This document shows positions 7,274 through 15,680 of a stretch of 17,210 nt of DNA, in pieces. The position numbers and the translations under genes were made by a program. Location: positions 1 through 17,210 of the forward strand of contig JAFOMB010000047.1 of the NCBI GenBank assembly GCA_017419065.1, read 5' to 3'. This DNA is from Erysipelotrichaceae bacterium. GTDB lineage: Bacteria; Bacillota_I; Bacilli_A; Erysipelotrichales; Erysipelotrichaceae. Numbering within the stretch: the stretch's first letter is position 1; every line of letters begins with the position of its first letter. The notes beneath the pieces were generated by a model. The model made no database searches. It had not been told where the DNA came from and was given only the letters and a program-made list of their open reading frames with translations.

Positions 7274-7612
7274 GGAACTGATCACCGAGATCAGAAAAAA
7301 CATTAAAGAACACAAGAGGGGATAGTTGAAACTGTCCTCTCTTTTCTTTTCGGATTCGTCAATGAATTCCTTATAAGTCTTTTCATCCTTCGAACCGACA
7401 GTAAAGAGATAGCGGTGGTTGTCGAAGTGGCCTTTCTGATAGAGATGGTAAAAGACGGCCATGATCAGTAAAACAAGAGCCAGGATGAGACAGCTGTCGG
7501 ATAATGCCAGGGCTTTCCTCTCAGAAGAGAGCATCTTGAAGACCGGATAGATCATAGCTACCAGCATGGTCCGGATAAAATAGGACAGCCTGAAGTTCTT
7601 AAAATATTTCAT
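7262..7612 (-). CDS. Small membrane protein, DUF3899-like
   Basis: This encodes 116 residues with three hydrophobic stretches (about 11-27, 38-58 and 98-115) and a charged segment between the last two. The middle part, ALSDSCLILALVLLIMAVFYHLYQKGHFDNHRY in two overlapping views (residues 36-54 and 50-68), resembles the DUF3899 pattern of a helix ending in a G-x-F-D turn. That match is from memory, and the function is unknown. The ATG at 7612 has no ribosome binding site but lies six bases after a perfect TATAAT (minus strand), suggesting leaderless translation. The 3' end overlaps oppF by 12 bases tail to tail, and the opp terminator lies inside the coding region. Methionine 16 is an alternative start, also without a clear ribosome binding site. 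Confidence 0.7.
   Translation of the reverse strand: MKYFKNFRLSYFIRTMLVAMIYPVFKMLSSERKALALSDSCLILALVLLIMAVFYHLYQKGHFDNHRYLFTVGSKDEKTYKEFIDESEKKREDSFNYPLLCSLMFFLISVISSLFA
7314..7350 (+). terminator. Rho-independent terminator of the opp operon
   Basis: A 13-bp stem (7314-7326 with 7331-7343, two G-T pairs) with loop TGAA is followed by TTTTCTTTT-type sequence (7342-7350). It lies 41 bases after the oppF stop. On the opposite strand the same bases encode part of the small membrane protein, around ESEKKREDS. Confidence 0.8.
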
Positions 7613-7618
7613 ATATTT

Positions 7619-7624
7619 ATTATA
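7619..7624 (-). promoter_or_regulatory. -10 box TATAAT of the minus-strand membrane gene
   Basis: A perfect minus-strand TATAAT lies six bases before the ATG at 7612, so transcription should start at or beside the start codon. No good -35 box is visible at the usual spacing. Confidence 0.5.
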
Positions 7625-7658
7625 CTAAAAAGCGATATCATCTTTGTCTCTTCTCTGT

Positions 7659-7664
7659 TAAAAT
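7659..7664 (+). promoter_or_regulatory. -10 box TAAAAT of the yczE-like gene
   Basis: TAAAAT lies six bases before the GTG at 7671, mirroring the arrangement of the divergent gene. The expected start of transcription falls on the GTG. The -35 region is weak. Confidence 0.45.
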
Positions 7665-7670
7665 ACTCTT

Positions 7671-8264
7671 GTGTCTAAGATAAGAGGGAAAGATCTCCTC
7701 GTCTCGATCGCCGGCCTGTTCATCATGGGATTCGGCTGCGGGATGATGGTCAAGAGCGGCTGGGGCGCTGATACGACGAACGCCTTTTTTTCAGGTATAT
7801 CCAAAAGTACAGGTCTCAGCGTGGGAAGCATCAATGCCATCGCCAATGTCATCATGGTGATCGTGATCTATTTCCTTGAGAAGAAGTATATCGGCATCAG
7901 TATGTTTCTGGCGATCTTCCTGATCAAATTCCCGGTAGATCTGGCTATAAGTATCTGTCCTTCCTATCAGAGCGTCCTGACAGCCGGGATAGGTTTGGTG
8001 ATCGCGCTGTTCATCGTGTCCTTCGGGGCATCGATGATGATCGTATCCGGCCTGGGCTGCAGTCCCTATGACGGCCTGGTGCTGTCGATCAGCGGGAGAT
8101 TCCATCTGCCTTATCTGGCAGTCAAATACGCTGCGGATGCGGTATGTGTCCTGGGAGGATGGCTGTTCCACGGAGAAGTCGGACTGGGGACACTGCTGTG
8201 TTTTCTGCTGATGGGAAGCTTCATCAGCTTCAACCGGAAATGGATGGAGGAGAAGTATGGATAA
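7671..8264 (+). CDS. YczE/YitT-type integral membrane protein
   Basis: This encodes 197 residues with five or more hydrophobic helices. Two similar halves are visible: GFGCGMMVKSGWGADTTNAF (20-39) with GISKSTGLSVGSINA, and SFGASMMIVSGLGCSPYDGL (117-136) followed by a similar helix. This G-x-x-M-V-x-S-G-x-G-x-x-x-x-D repeat is characteristic of YczE/YyaS/YitT-family proteins, whose function is not settled; related genes often sit beside transporters or regulators. The GTG start has no ribosome binding site and directly follows a -10 box. No downstream in-frame ATG has a ribosome binding site either. The gene overlaps the HAD phosphatase gene by eight bases, so the two are translated as a unit. 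Confidence 0.8.
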   Translation: MSKIRGKDLLVSIAGLFIMGFGCGMMVKSGWGADTTNAFFSGISKSTGLSVGSINAIANVIMVIVIYFLEKKYIGISMFLAIFLIKFPVDLAISICPSYQSVLTAGIGLVIALFIVSFGASMMIVSGLGCSPYDGLVLSISGRFHLPYLAVKYAADAVCVLGGWLFHGEVGLGTLLCFLLMGSFISFNRKWMEEKYG

Positions 8265-9075
8265 GAAGATCATATTCTGCGATATAGACGGGACGATCGT
8301 CGACAGCCGGCTCGGTGTCATGGTTCCCAGCGAGAAGACGGTCGCAGCCTTTCAGGAACTCAGGAAGAACCACGAGGTATACATTTGTTCCGGACGCACA
8401 AAAACGCTCCTGGAGCCCTTTATTTTAGACTTGCCGGTCAATGGCTATGTCCTGGCCAACGGCGGACTGGCGGAGATCGATGGAAAATATATTGGTAAAC
8501 ATGCGTTTACGGATAGAGAAGGCGATGCCATCAGAGGCTATATCCTCCAGAATGGCGGCATGTATCTCTTTGAACACGCGGAATATCTGGATATCGCCGA
8601 CAGAAACAACAGGGAATTCAGGAACTTCTATGAATTCTGGGGTCCTCTCAAGTACGCGGATATAAGAGAAGAAGATTTTGGGGATGAGTGCTATGTGGCC
8701 ATCTGCGGATTTGAAGACATGAGCGGGGTCGAGGCCTTTGTGAAGACCTTCGGGAAGGACTTCGATGTCAAACCGCACCGCGGGATCCCGTCCCTGGATA
8801 TCAATCCGAAGGGGATCTCCAAAGCTACCGGCATGGAAGATATCCTGACATATCTCGGGAAGAAAAGAGAAGACACCATCGCCTTCGGGGATGCCTCCAA
8901 TGACCTGGAGATGATCGAATACGCCGGACTCGGGATCGCGATGGGGAATGCCTCGGAAGACGTCAAGAAGAGGGCGGACAGGGTCTGCGGATCGGTCGAT
9001 GAAGACGGCTTCTATTACGCCTGTGTCGAGCTCGGATTGATCGATGATCTCTTCACAAAAAACGTGATATCATAA
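8257..9075 (+). CDS. HAD superfamily phosphatase, Cof-type (IIB)
   Basis: This is a cytoplasmic phosphatase, probably acting on a sugar phosphate, nucleotide or cofactor phosphate; Cof-like HAD proteins are broad-specificity and the true substrate cannot be read here. The 272 residues carry all catalytic motifs: DIDGT (9-13, nucleophile Asp9 and acid/base Asp11), SGRT (45-48), Lys189 in GISKA, and GDASND (211-216), which binds magnesium. The central 80-180 stretch is the cap domain of class C2. GGAGGAGAAG precedes the ATG inside the end of the yczE-like gene. There is no terminator after it; sepF begins 39 bases downstream. Confidence 0.9.
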   Translation: MDKKIIFCDIDGTIVDSRLGVMVPSEKTVAAFQELRKNHEVYICSGRTKTLLEPFILDLPVNGYVLANGGLAEIDGKYIGKHAFTDREGDAIRGYILQNGGMYLFEHAEYLDIADRNNREFRNFYEFWGPLKYADIREEDFGDECYVAICGFEDMSGVEAFVKTFGKDFDVKPHRGIPSLDINPKGISKATGMEDILTYLGKKREDTIAFGDASNDLEMIEYAGLGIAMGNASEDVKKRADRVCGSVDEDGFYYACVELGLIDDLFTKNVIS

Positions 9076-9080
9076 TAGAG

Positions 9081-9091
9081 TATGATAAAAT
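9081..9091 (+). promoter_or_regulatory. Possible -10 region of sepF
   Basis: TATGAT (9081-9086) and TAAAAT (9086-9091) overlap in the short gap before sepF. No convincing -35 box is present, so sepF may instead be read from the upstream gene. Confidence 0.3.
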
Positions 9092-9114
9092 AAATTCGGT
9101 AAAGGAGAATGATT

Positions 9115-9510
9115 ATGGGTTTCACAGATAAGCTCAAAGATTTTATCGCCCCGGAAGTCGAAGAAGACGAACTGGAAATGAACGAAGAAGAAGCGGCTGC
9201 TTTATCTCAGTATGAAAAGCCGCAGGTCGAAGGCGCTTCCCGCATCACAGCGGATACTAATATCGTATTGTTTGAACCGCGCAACTTTGATGAAGCTGAA
9301 GAGATCGGCCATCATATCAAGCTCAAGAGAGCGTGCTGCGTCAATCTGCACAGAATGCCGGCAGAATACCGTCAGCGTATCATCGATTTCCTGAGCGGCA
9401 TTATTTTCGGTGTCGACGGCACGATCAAGAAGATCGGCGACAATGTCATCCTGTGTTCTCCAAAGAACCTGCAGGTTGGCGGCGACATCAATCTGGGATC
9501 TGTAGATTAA
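9115..9510 (+). CDS. sepF: Cell division protein SepF
   Basis: SepF tethers and bundles FtsZ at the division site in Gram-positive bacteria. The 131 residues start with a short amphipathic membrane-binding helix (MGFTDKLKDFI), then an acidic variable linker to about residue 45. The conserved SepF/DUF552 domain runs from about residue 49 to 126, with LFEPRNFDEAEEI, VNLHRMPAEYRQRIIDFLSG and the closing VILCSPKNLQV. I chose ATG 9115 over ATG 9109, because AAAGGAG (9101-9107) is seven bases from the former and only one from the latter. In Bacillus subtilis sepF lies in the order sepF-ylmG-ylmH-divIVA-ileS; here the three middle genes are missing and sepF abuts the ileS leader. Confidence 0.92.
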   Translation: MGFTDKLKDFIAPEVEEDELEMNEEEAAALSQYEKPQVEGASRITADTNIVLFEPRNFDEAEEIGHHIKLKRACCVNLHRMPAEYRQRIIDFLSGIIFGVDGTIKKIGDNVILCSPKNLQVGGDINLGSVD

Positions 9511-9519
9511 TAAAAGCTT

Positions 9520-9709
9520 GGAATAAGACAGGCCCGCAGGAGGAACTTGAAGAGAGCTGCCGTTTGGTGCAAGGCAGCAGGGAGACCTGAAGGGATATCA
9601 CTTAGGAGCTCTGATGGCGATGAGTCATCAGCGTACCCCGCGTTAAGGGTGAAGTAAGAAATGAAGGTGGTACCTCGCCGCTTCGGCGACCTTTGGGATC
9701 ACCTTTTTT
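9520..9709 (+). ncRNA. T-box leader (tRNA-Ile-sensing) of ileS
   Basis: This leader senses uncharged tRNA-Ile and controls ileS. Visible parts are: the Stem I distal hairpin GCTGCC/GGCAGC (9556-9561 with 9573-9578) capped by the conserved GGTGCAA loop (9566-9572); a specifier ATC (Ile) at 9597-9599 followed by a purine; a Stem III ACCC/GGGT pair (9635-9638 with 9647-9650); and the T-box sequence GAAGGTGGTACCTCG (9663-9677). The TGGT bulge would pair with an ACCA tRNA end, as expected for A73 of tRNA-Ile. The competing terminator follows (9666-9709). I did not resolve the base of Stem I, so the 5' boundary is approximate. No strong promoter is visible before it. Confidence 0.9.
9666..9709 (+). 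terminator. T-box-controlled terminator before ileS
   Basis: A long stem has an outer helix of 9666-9674 with 9695-9703 (one mismatch) and an inner GC-rich helix of 9675-9680 with 9684-9689. It ends in TTTTTT (9704-9709). The T-box bases are part of its 5' arm, so tRNA binding and termination are mutually exclusive. Confidence 0.85.
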
Positions 9710-9724
9710 ATGAGGAGAAGAGAA

Positions 9725-12454
9725 ATGGACTACAAAGACACACTGCACATGATGAACACTTCCTTTGAGATGCGCGGCAATCTTCCGAAAAAAGAGCCGG
9801 GGATCCTGGCGAAGTGGGAAGAGGATGATCACTATCACAAGATCCTCGAAAAGAATACAGGAAAGACACCGTTCGTCCTTCATGACGGTCCGCCGTACGC
9901 CAACGGCAACCTCCATGCGGGAACGGCCATGAACCGTATCATCAAGGACTTCATCGTGCGTTCTCACGCTATGGAAGGCTACTACACGCCGTTTTTCCCG
10001 GGATGGGATACCCACGGTCTTCCGATCGAAAACGCCGTTCAGAAGCTCGGTGTCAACCGCAAGGAAGTTACCCCGAAGGAATTCCGCGAGAAGTGCGAAG
10101 AACACGCGAAGGGTCAGATCGCCACACAGATGGCCACGGAGAAAAGACTCGGCCAGGTGGCGGACTATGAACATCCGTATATCACATTGAATAAAGAATT
10201 CGAAGCCAGACAGATCCGCAGCTTTGCGAAGATGGCCCTCGACGGCATGATCTTCCAGGGTCTCAAGCCGATCCACTGGTCTCCATATCAGGAAACGGCG
10301 ATCGCCGACAGCGAGATCGTCTATTTCGACAGAAAAGACCCGACGATCTTCGTGACCTTTGATGTCTCTGACGGGAAGGGTGTCCTGGACGGCGATGAGA
10401 AATTCGTCATCTGGACGACGACACCTTGGACTCTGCCGGCCAATGTCGGTATCACCCTCCATCCGGATCTGACCTATGCGGTCGTATCTACTGAGAAGGG
10501 GAAGCTGATCTTCTTAGAGTCCAAGAAAGAAGAACTCCTGGAGAAGTTCGGGCTGACCGGCGAAGTCGTGAAGACTTTCAAGGGAAGAGAACTGGAATAT
10601 GTCGAATGTGTCCACTGCCTCTATCCGGAGAAAAGATCCATCGTTCTCTTAGCGGAATATGTCACGGAAGAAGATGGTACCGGATGTGTCCATACAGCCG
10701 GCGGTCACGGTCTCGATGACTTCTATACGACGAGCCGCTATGGCCTTCCGACGGTCTGCCCGGTCGATGAACAGGGCAGGTTCACTGCGGAAGCCGGTGA
10801 GAGACTGGAAGGACAGTTCGTCCTCGACGCGAACAAGAACATCACGCTCTGGCTCGAAGAGCTGGGAAGCCTTCTGAAACTGGAATGGGTCACCCACTCC
10901 TATCCGCATGATGACAGACTCAAGAAGCCGGTCATCTTCCGTGCGACGACACAGTGGTTCGCCTCCATTGAAAAGGTCAAGGAAAGACTCCTGAAGGCCG
11001 TCTCGGAGACGACATGGCACAACTCCTTCGGTGAAGTCCGTCTCGCCAATATGATCAAGGACAGAAAAGACTGGTGTATCTCCCGACAGAGACTCTGGGG
11101 CGTTCCGATCCCGATCATCTACAACGAAGATAAGTCTCCGATCATTGAAGAGGAAGTCTTTGAACACATCGCCCAGTTATTTGAACAGTACGGTTCCAAC
11201 GTCTGGTTCGAAAGAGAAGCGAAAGACCTCTTACCGGAAGGCTACACGAATGAGAAGTCTCCGAATGGGAAGTTCACCAAGGAAAAGGACATCATGGATG
11301 TCTGGTTCGATTCCGGCTCCTCCTGGAACGAACTGATCGCCAGAGGCTATTCCTATCCATGCGATCTGTATTTCGAAGGCAGTGACCAGTACAGAGGCTG
11401 GTTCAACTCCTCTTTGATCGTCTCGGTCGCCAACCACGGCTGTGCCCCTTATAAATCCGTTCTCTCCCACGGCTACGTCTGCGATTCCAAGGGCGAAGCT
11501 ATGCATAAATCCGTCGGCAACGTCGTCAATCCGATCGACATCATCGAAAAGTTCGGTGCCGATATCCTGCGTCTTTGGGCAGGTACCTATGACTTCAAGT
11601 CCGACATGCGTATCGGTGATTCCAACCTGAAACAGGTCTCGGAACAGTATAGGAAAGTCAGAAACACCTTCCGTTTCTTATTAGGTAACCTCAATCCGGA
11701 AGACTTCGTCCCGGAAAGAGACCTCGTGCCGTATGAGGAGATGGAACCGATCGATCAGTATATGATGGTCTCCCTGAGTCATCTCATTAAAGATGTCCGG
11801 GCGATGTACAGCCGCTATGACTATGTCGCAGCGACTTCGACATTAACTAACTTCATGTCCATCGATCTGTCTTCCTACTATTGCGATTACGCAAAGGACA
11901 TCCTCTACATCGAAAAGCTCGATGACAGAAGAAGAAGACAGGTCCAGTCTGTCCTCTATCACGCGACTGATGCCTTATGCAAGCTCTGGTCGCCGGTCCT
12001 GGCCTTCACCGCTGATGAGGTCTGGAGCCACTTCGGCAGTAAGGAAACCGCTTCTGTCCATTACACACACTTCCCGGAAGCTCCTGTCTACGCGAATGAA
12101 AAGGAGATCACGGAGAAGTTTGAAAGACTCCATCTCTTACGGGATGATATCCTCAAGGCTCTGGAAGAAGCCAGACAGGAAAAGGTCATCGGCAAGTCCT
12201 TAGAAGCCCATGTGAAGCTGCATGTGAGCGACGAAGACAGAGAACTGCTGCAGTGGGCATTTGGAGAAAAGGTCATGCAGTGGCTGATCGTCTCAAAAGT
12301 CAGCTTTGTGGACGAGAGCCTGACAAGGTATAATGAAATCGAAGTAGGAGTCTCCAAGGCCTATGGAAAGATCTGTCCGCGCTGCTGGAACATCACGGAA
12401 ACAGAAGACGAAGAAGGTCTCTGCGAGCGCTGCAGGAAGGTATTGGATAAGTAG
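9725..12454 (+). CDS. ileS: Isoleucyl-tRNA synthetase
   Basis: This enzyme charges tRNA-Ile. The 909 residues have the full IleRS layout: the Rossmann catalytic core, the CP1 editing domain (with TTTPWTLPAN at about 231-240 and GTGCVHTAGGHG at about 318-329), the catalytic half with GSSWNELIARG, an anticodon-binding domain, and a C-terminal zinc site (Cys884, Cys887, Cys900, Cys903). The signatures are unusual. The HIGH box reads HAGT (64-67), the KMSKS loop reads AMHKS (592-596), and the editing APGHG reads AGGHG (325-329). The rest fits a functional enzyme, so these look like clade variants. I chose ATG 9725 over ATG 9710, because 9710 directly follows the terminator T tract while GAGGAG (9712-9717) is well spaced for 9725. 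It is followed two bases later by the AI-2E-family gene. Confidence 0.96.
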   Translation: MDYKDTLHMMNTSFEMRGNLPKKEPGILAKWEEDDHYHKILEKNTGKTPFVLHDGPPYANGNLHAGTAMNRIIKDFIVRSHAMEGYYTPFFPGWDTHGLPIENAVQKLGVNRKEVTPKEFREKCEEHAKGQIATQMATEKRLGQVADYEHPYITLNKEFEARQIRSFAKMALDGMIFQGLKPIHWSPYQETAIADSEIVYFDRKDPTIFVTFDVSDGKGVLDGDEKFVIWTTTPWTLPANVGITLHPDLTYAVVSTEKGKLIFLESKKEELLEKFGLTGEVVKTFKGRELEYVECVHCLYPEKRSIVLLAEYVTEEDGTGCVHTAGGHGLDDFYTTSRYGLPTVCPVDEQGRFTAEAGERLEGQFVLDANKNITLWLEELGSLLKLEWVTHSYPHDDRLKKPVIFRATTQWFASIEKVKERLLKAVSETTWHNSFGEVRLANMIKDRKDWCISRQRLWGVPIPIIYNEDKSPIIEEEVFEHIAQLFEQYGSNVWFEREAKDLLPEGYTNEKSPNGKFTKEKDIMDVWFDSGSSWNELIARGYSYPCDLYFEGSDQYRGWFNSSLIVSVANHGCAPYKSVLSHGYVCDSKGEAMHKSVGNVVNPIDIIEKFGADILRLWAGTYDFKSDMRIGDSNLKQVSEQYRKVRNTFRFLLGNLNPEDFVPERDLVPYEEMEPIDQYMMVSLSHLIKDVRAMYSRYDYVAATSTLTNFMSIDLSSYYCDYAKDILYIEKLDDRRRRQVQSVLYHATDALCKLWSPVLAFTADEVWSHFGSKETASVHYTHFPEAPVYANEKEITEKFERLHLLRDDILKALEEARQEKVIGKSLEAHVKLHVSDEDRELLQWAFGEKVMQWLIVSKVSFVDESLTRYNEIEVGVSKAYGKICPRCWNITETEDEEGLCERCRKVLDK

Positions 12455-12456
12455 TT

Positions 12457-13593
12457 ATGCATAAATGGCTGAATGACGAAAATGTACGAAAGCAGATATT
12501 CATCTACACACTGACCGGCGTCCTTGTCCTTTTGGCATGGTTCCTGCTGGCCCATTTCAGCCGTATCCTCTCGTTCCTGAAGGAATTCTTCCGTGTGATC
12601 ATGCCGTTCCTCTGGGGTGCGCTGATCAGCTTACTGATGATGCCGTTATCCAACAGGATCGAAAAATGGATAGGGGACAGGCTTTCTCCCAAGAAAAAAA
12701 GAGCGGTCTCCGCGATCGTCTCTGTCCTCTTCCTGCTCGTCTGCGTCATCGTCGTCATCGTGATCATCGTCCCGCAGCTCGTGACTTCCTTCGCTGTCCT
12801 CAGCAAGAACGTCAATGACTTCCTGAGCAACTCCCAGGGTTTCTCCGAACTGCTGGAAAAACAGTTCCATCTCAGCAAGGAAATGATCGAGATGATCAAC
12901 AGCTATTCGAGAGAACTGCTGTCTGCCATCATGTCGACCGTCAATTCCACGGTCCCGAAGATCGTCTCGATCTTCTCCAACACCGTGACAGCCATCGTGA
13001 ACTTCTTCATCGGCTTCATCGTCGCCATCTACATCCTTTTGGACAGAGAAAATCTTATCGGCGGATTCAGGAGATTCTTCCTGGTCATCCTGCCGGACAA
13101 ACAGTATGCCTCTGCCAAGAGAGTTGTCCACATGACGATGGAGAAACTCGGAAAGTTCTTCTCCGGCAAGCTCATCGATTCCCTGATCATCGGTCTGATC
13201 TGCTTCCTGGCCATGCTGGTGCTGAGGCTGGATTACCCGGTGCTGATCTCCGTGGTCATCGGTGTCACCAATATCATTCCGTTCTTCGGTCCGTTCATCG
13301 GCGCGCTGCCGTCCTCTCTGATCCTGCTGATCAACGATCCATGGGACGCCGTGATCTTCCTAATCATGATCCTGGTCCTTCAGCAGCTTGATGGCAACAT
13401 CATCGGACCGCGTATCCTCGGCGATTCCGTGGGACTCTCCAGTATCTGGATCATGTTCGCGATCATCGTCGGCGGCAATTACTTCGGCTTCTATGGGATG
13501 CTGTTCGGTGTACCGGTCTTTGCGGTCATCTACTATCTCATCAAATACTACGTCGACTCTCAGATCGAAGAGAGATCGAAAAACGAATCATAA
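12457..13593 (+). CDS. AI-2E family transporter (UPF0118 membrane protein)
   Basis: This is an integral membrane protein of 378 residues. Hydrophobic helices lie at about 15-36, 44-63, 83-106, 170-195, 240-280, 281-310, 325-340 and 342-364. A soluble helical segment (about 107-168) follows helix 3, as in the family. Family motifs include IGVTNIIPFFGPFIGALP (268-285) and QLDGNIIGPRILGDSVGL (309-326). Members have been linked to autoinducer-2 export or sodium/proton antiport, but function varies and no substrate can be assigned here. It starts two bases after the ileS stop, with only a weak GGATAAG upstream, so translation is probably coupled to ileS and transcription is probably under the T-box. 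The stop codon lies in the terminator stem. Confidence 0.9.
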   Translation: MHKWLNDENVRKQIFIYTLTGVLVLLAWFLLAHFSRILSFLKEFFRVIMPFLWGALISLLMMPLSNRIEKWIGDRLSPKKKRAVSAIVSVLFLLVCVIVVIVIIVPQLVTSFAVLSKNVNDFLSNSQGFSELLEKQFHLSKEMIEMINSYSRELLSAIMSTVNSTVPKIVSIFSNTVTAIVNFFIGFIVAIYILLDRENLIGGFRRFFLVILPDKQYASAKRVVHMTMEKLGKFFSGKLIDSLIIGLICFLAMLVLRLDYPVLISVVIGVTNIIPFFGPFIGALPSSLILLINDPWDAVIFLIMILVLQQLDGNIIGPRILGDSVGLSSIWIMFAIIVGGNYFGFYGMLFGVPVFAVIYYLIKYYVDSQIEERSKNES

Positions 13594-13617
13594 AAAGCTG
13601 CCTTGGCGCAGCTTTTT
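13592..13617. terminator. Bidirectional hairpin terminator between AI-2E-family gene and nfu
   Basis: A perfect 10-bp stem (13592-13601 with 13608-13617) is flanked by A5 on the left and T5 on the right, so it can act in both directions. It contains the last two bases of the AI-2E-family stop codon. Confidence 0.8.
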
Positions 13618-13627
13618 GTTTGGCATG

Positions 13628-13649
13628 AAAAAATCCGGAAGTTCCGGAT
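13628..13649 (-). terminator. Terminator of the minus-strand nfu gene
   Basis: Read on the minus strand, a 7-bp stem ATCCGGA/TCCGGAT with loop ACT is followed by a T run (plus 13628-13633 is A6). It directly overlaps the nfu stop codon (13649-13651). Confidence 0.7.
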
Positions 13650-13939
13650 CAAAACAGACTGGCATACGGATCAAAGTCCGGAGTATCCAGACGGACCTCT
13701 CTGACACCTTCGACTTCATCGAGTATCAGAGCTTCAATACCGTCTTTCAGCGTGGAATCCAGGACACTGCAGCCTACACAGGCACCGTGCATCCGAACAT
13801 AGACGATCCCGTCTTCAAAGCGGGCGAATTCGACATCACCGCCGTCGCGCTGGATATATGGACGGATCTTCTCGATCGTTCTCTTGATCTTGAGTTCCAT
13901 GATCTCGTTGTCTCTCAGTTTTTCGATTTTTTCTTCCAT
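13649..13939 (-). CDS. nfu: NifU-like C-terminal domain protein (Nfu-type Fe-S scaffold)
   Basis: This is a 96-residue single-domain Nfu protein that carries or delivers Fe-S clusters to apoproteins. The core RPYIQRDGGDVEF (26-38) and the cluster-binding GACVGC (52-57, Cys54 and Cys57) are canonical, and the length fits stand-alone Nfu proteins. A short charged N-terminal extension of about 13 residues precedes the domain. The ATG at 13939 has GAGGTG five bases upstream, so I keep it over Met14. The gene is divergent from the S1-domain gene. An AT-rich 71-base gap holds promoters for both. Confidence 0.88.
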   Translation of the reverse strand: MEEKIEKLRDNEIMELKIKRTIEKIRPYIQRDGGDVEFARFEDGIVYVRMHGACVGCSVLDSTLKDGIEALILDEVEGVREVRLDTPDFDPYASLF

Positions 13940-13973
13940 GAAAACACCTCGAGATATAGTTTACAACGATGTT

Positions 13974-14002
13974 TTGGAAAAATCCATTTAAGTGATTATA
14001 AT
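13974..14002 (+). promoter_or_regulatory. Promoter of the S1-domain/pgi unit
   Basis: TTGGAA (13974-13979) and TATAAT (13997-14002) are separated by exactly 17 bases. The expected transcript start is within about two bases of the ATG at 14011, which implies a leaderless mRNA. Confidence 0.75.
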
Positions 14003-14010
14003 AGTGATGT

Positions 14011-14368
14011 ATGAGCGATATCCACGATTATAAGATCGGTATGACGGTCTATGGAAAGATCACCAGCATCAAGCCCTATGGGGCTTTTGTGTCATTTGAC
14101 AACGGTGTTTCCGGTCTCATCCATATCAGCGAACTGTCCAACGGTTTTGTCAGGGACGTGGGAAGCTTTGTCAAGGTAGATGAACATGTGATGCTGAAGG
14201 TCATCGATATCGATGTACCTCACAAACAGCTCCGTCTTTCCTTCAAGGCCCTCTCCCAGAACAACCGCCGCCGTACCAGGCGCGTGCGATATCAGGGACT
14301 GCCGGAGAGCCAGATCGGCTTCTCCTCACTCTCAGAAGCCATGCCGAAATGGATAAAGGAGAAAGAAC

Positions 14369-14382
<14 letters not shown>
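14011..14382 (+). CDS. S1 RNA-binding domain protein (YugI/CvfD/GSP13-like)
   Basis: This encodes 123 residues with one S1 OB-fold domain (about 8-78): GMTVYGKITSIKPYGAFVSF, then GLIHISEL and LSFKAL. The basic tail (NNRRRTRRVRY, about 84-94) suits RNA binding. Relatives in Bacillus (YugI) and Streptococcus (CvfD) associate with ribosomes or act in post-transcriptional control. The location next to pgi recalls the B. subtilis yug region, where pgi and yugI are close. The ATG has no ribosome binding site and follows TATAAT by eight bases. The 3' end overlaps pgi by 14 bases. Confidence 0.87.
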
Positions 14383-15640
<1,258 letters not shown>

Positions 15641-15650
15641 GAGACAATCA

Positions 15651-15680
15651 AAAAGCTTCAGCACCTGCTGAAGCTTTTCT
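15651..15680. terminator. Bidirectional terminator between pgi and the hydrolase
   Basis: A perfect 12-bp stem (15651-15662 with 15667-15678) closes a four-base loop, with A's on the left and T's on the right. It lies 10 bases after the pgi stop and directly abuts the minus-strand hydrolase stop codon (15680-15682), so it probably serves both genes. Confidence 0.85.

Noticed and set aside
9602..10462. Minus-strand open frame (286 codons) opposite the T-box and ileS start
   Set aside because: It crosses the T-box terminator and ileS coding sequence. It has no ribosome binding site and no recognisable domain, so it is a shadow frame.
13388..14014. Plus-strand open frame (208 codons) over the AI-2E-family end and nfu
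   Set aside because: It spans two terminators and is antisense to the well-supported nfu gene. The translation has no domain and is explained by the real genes.
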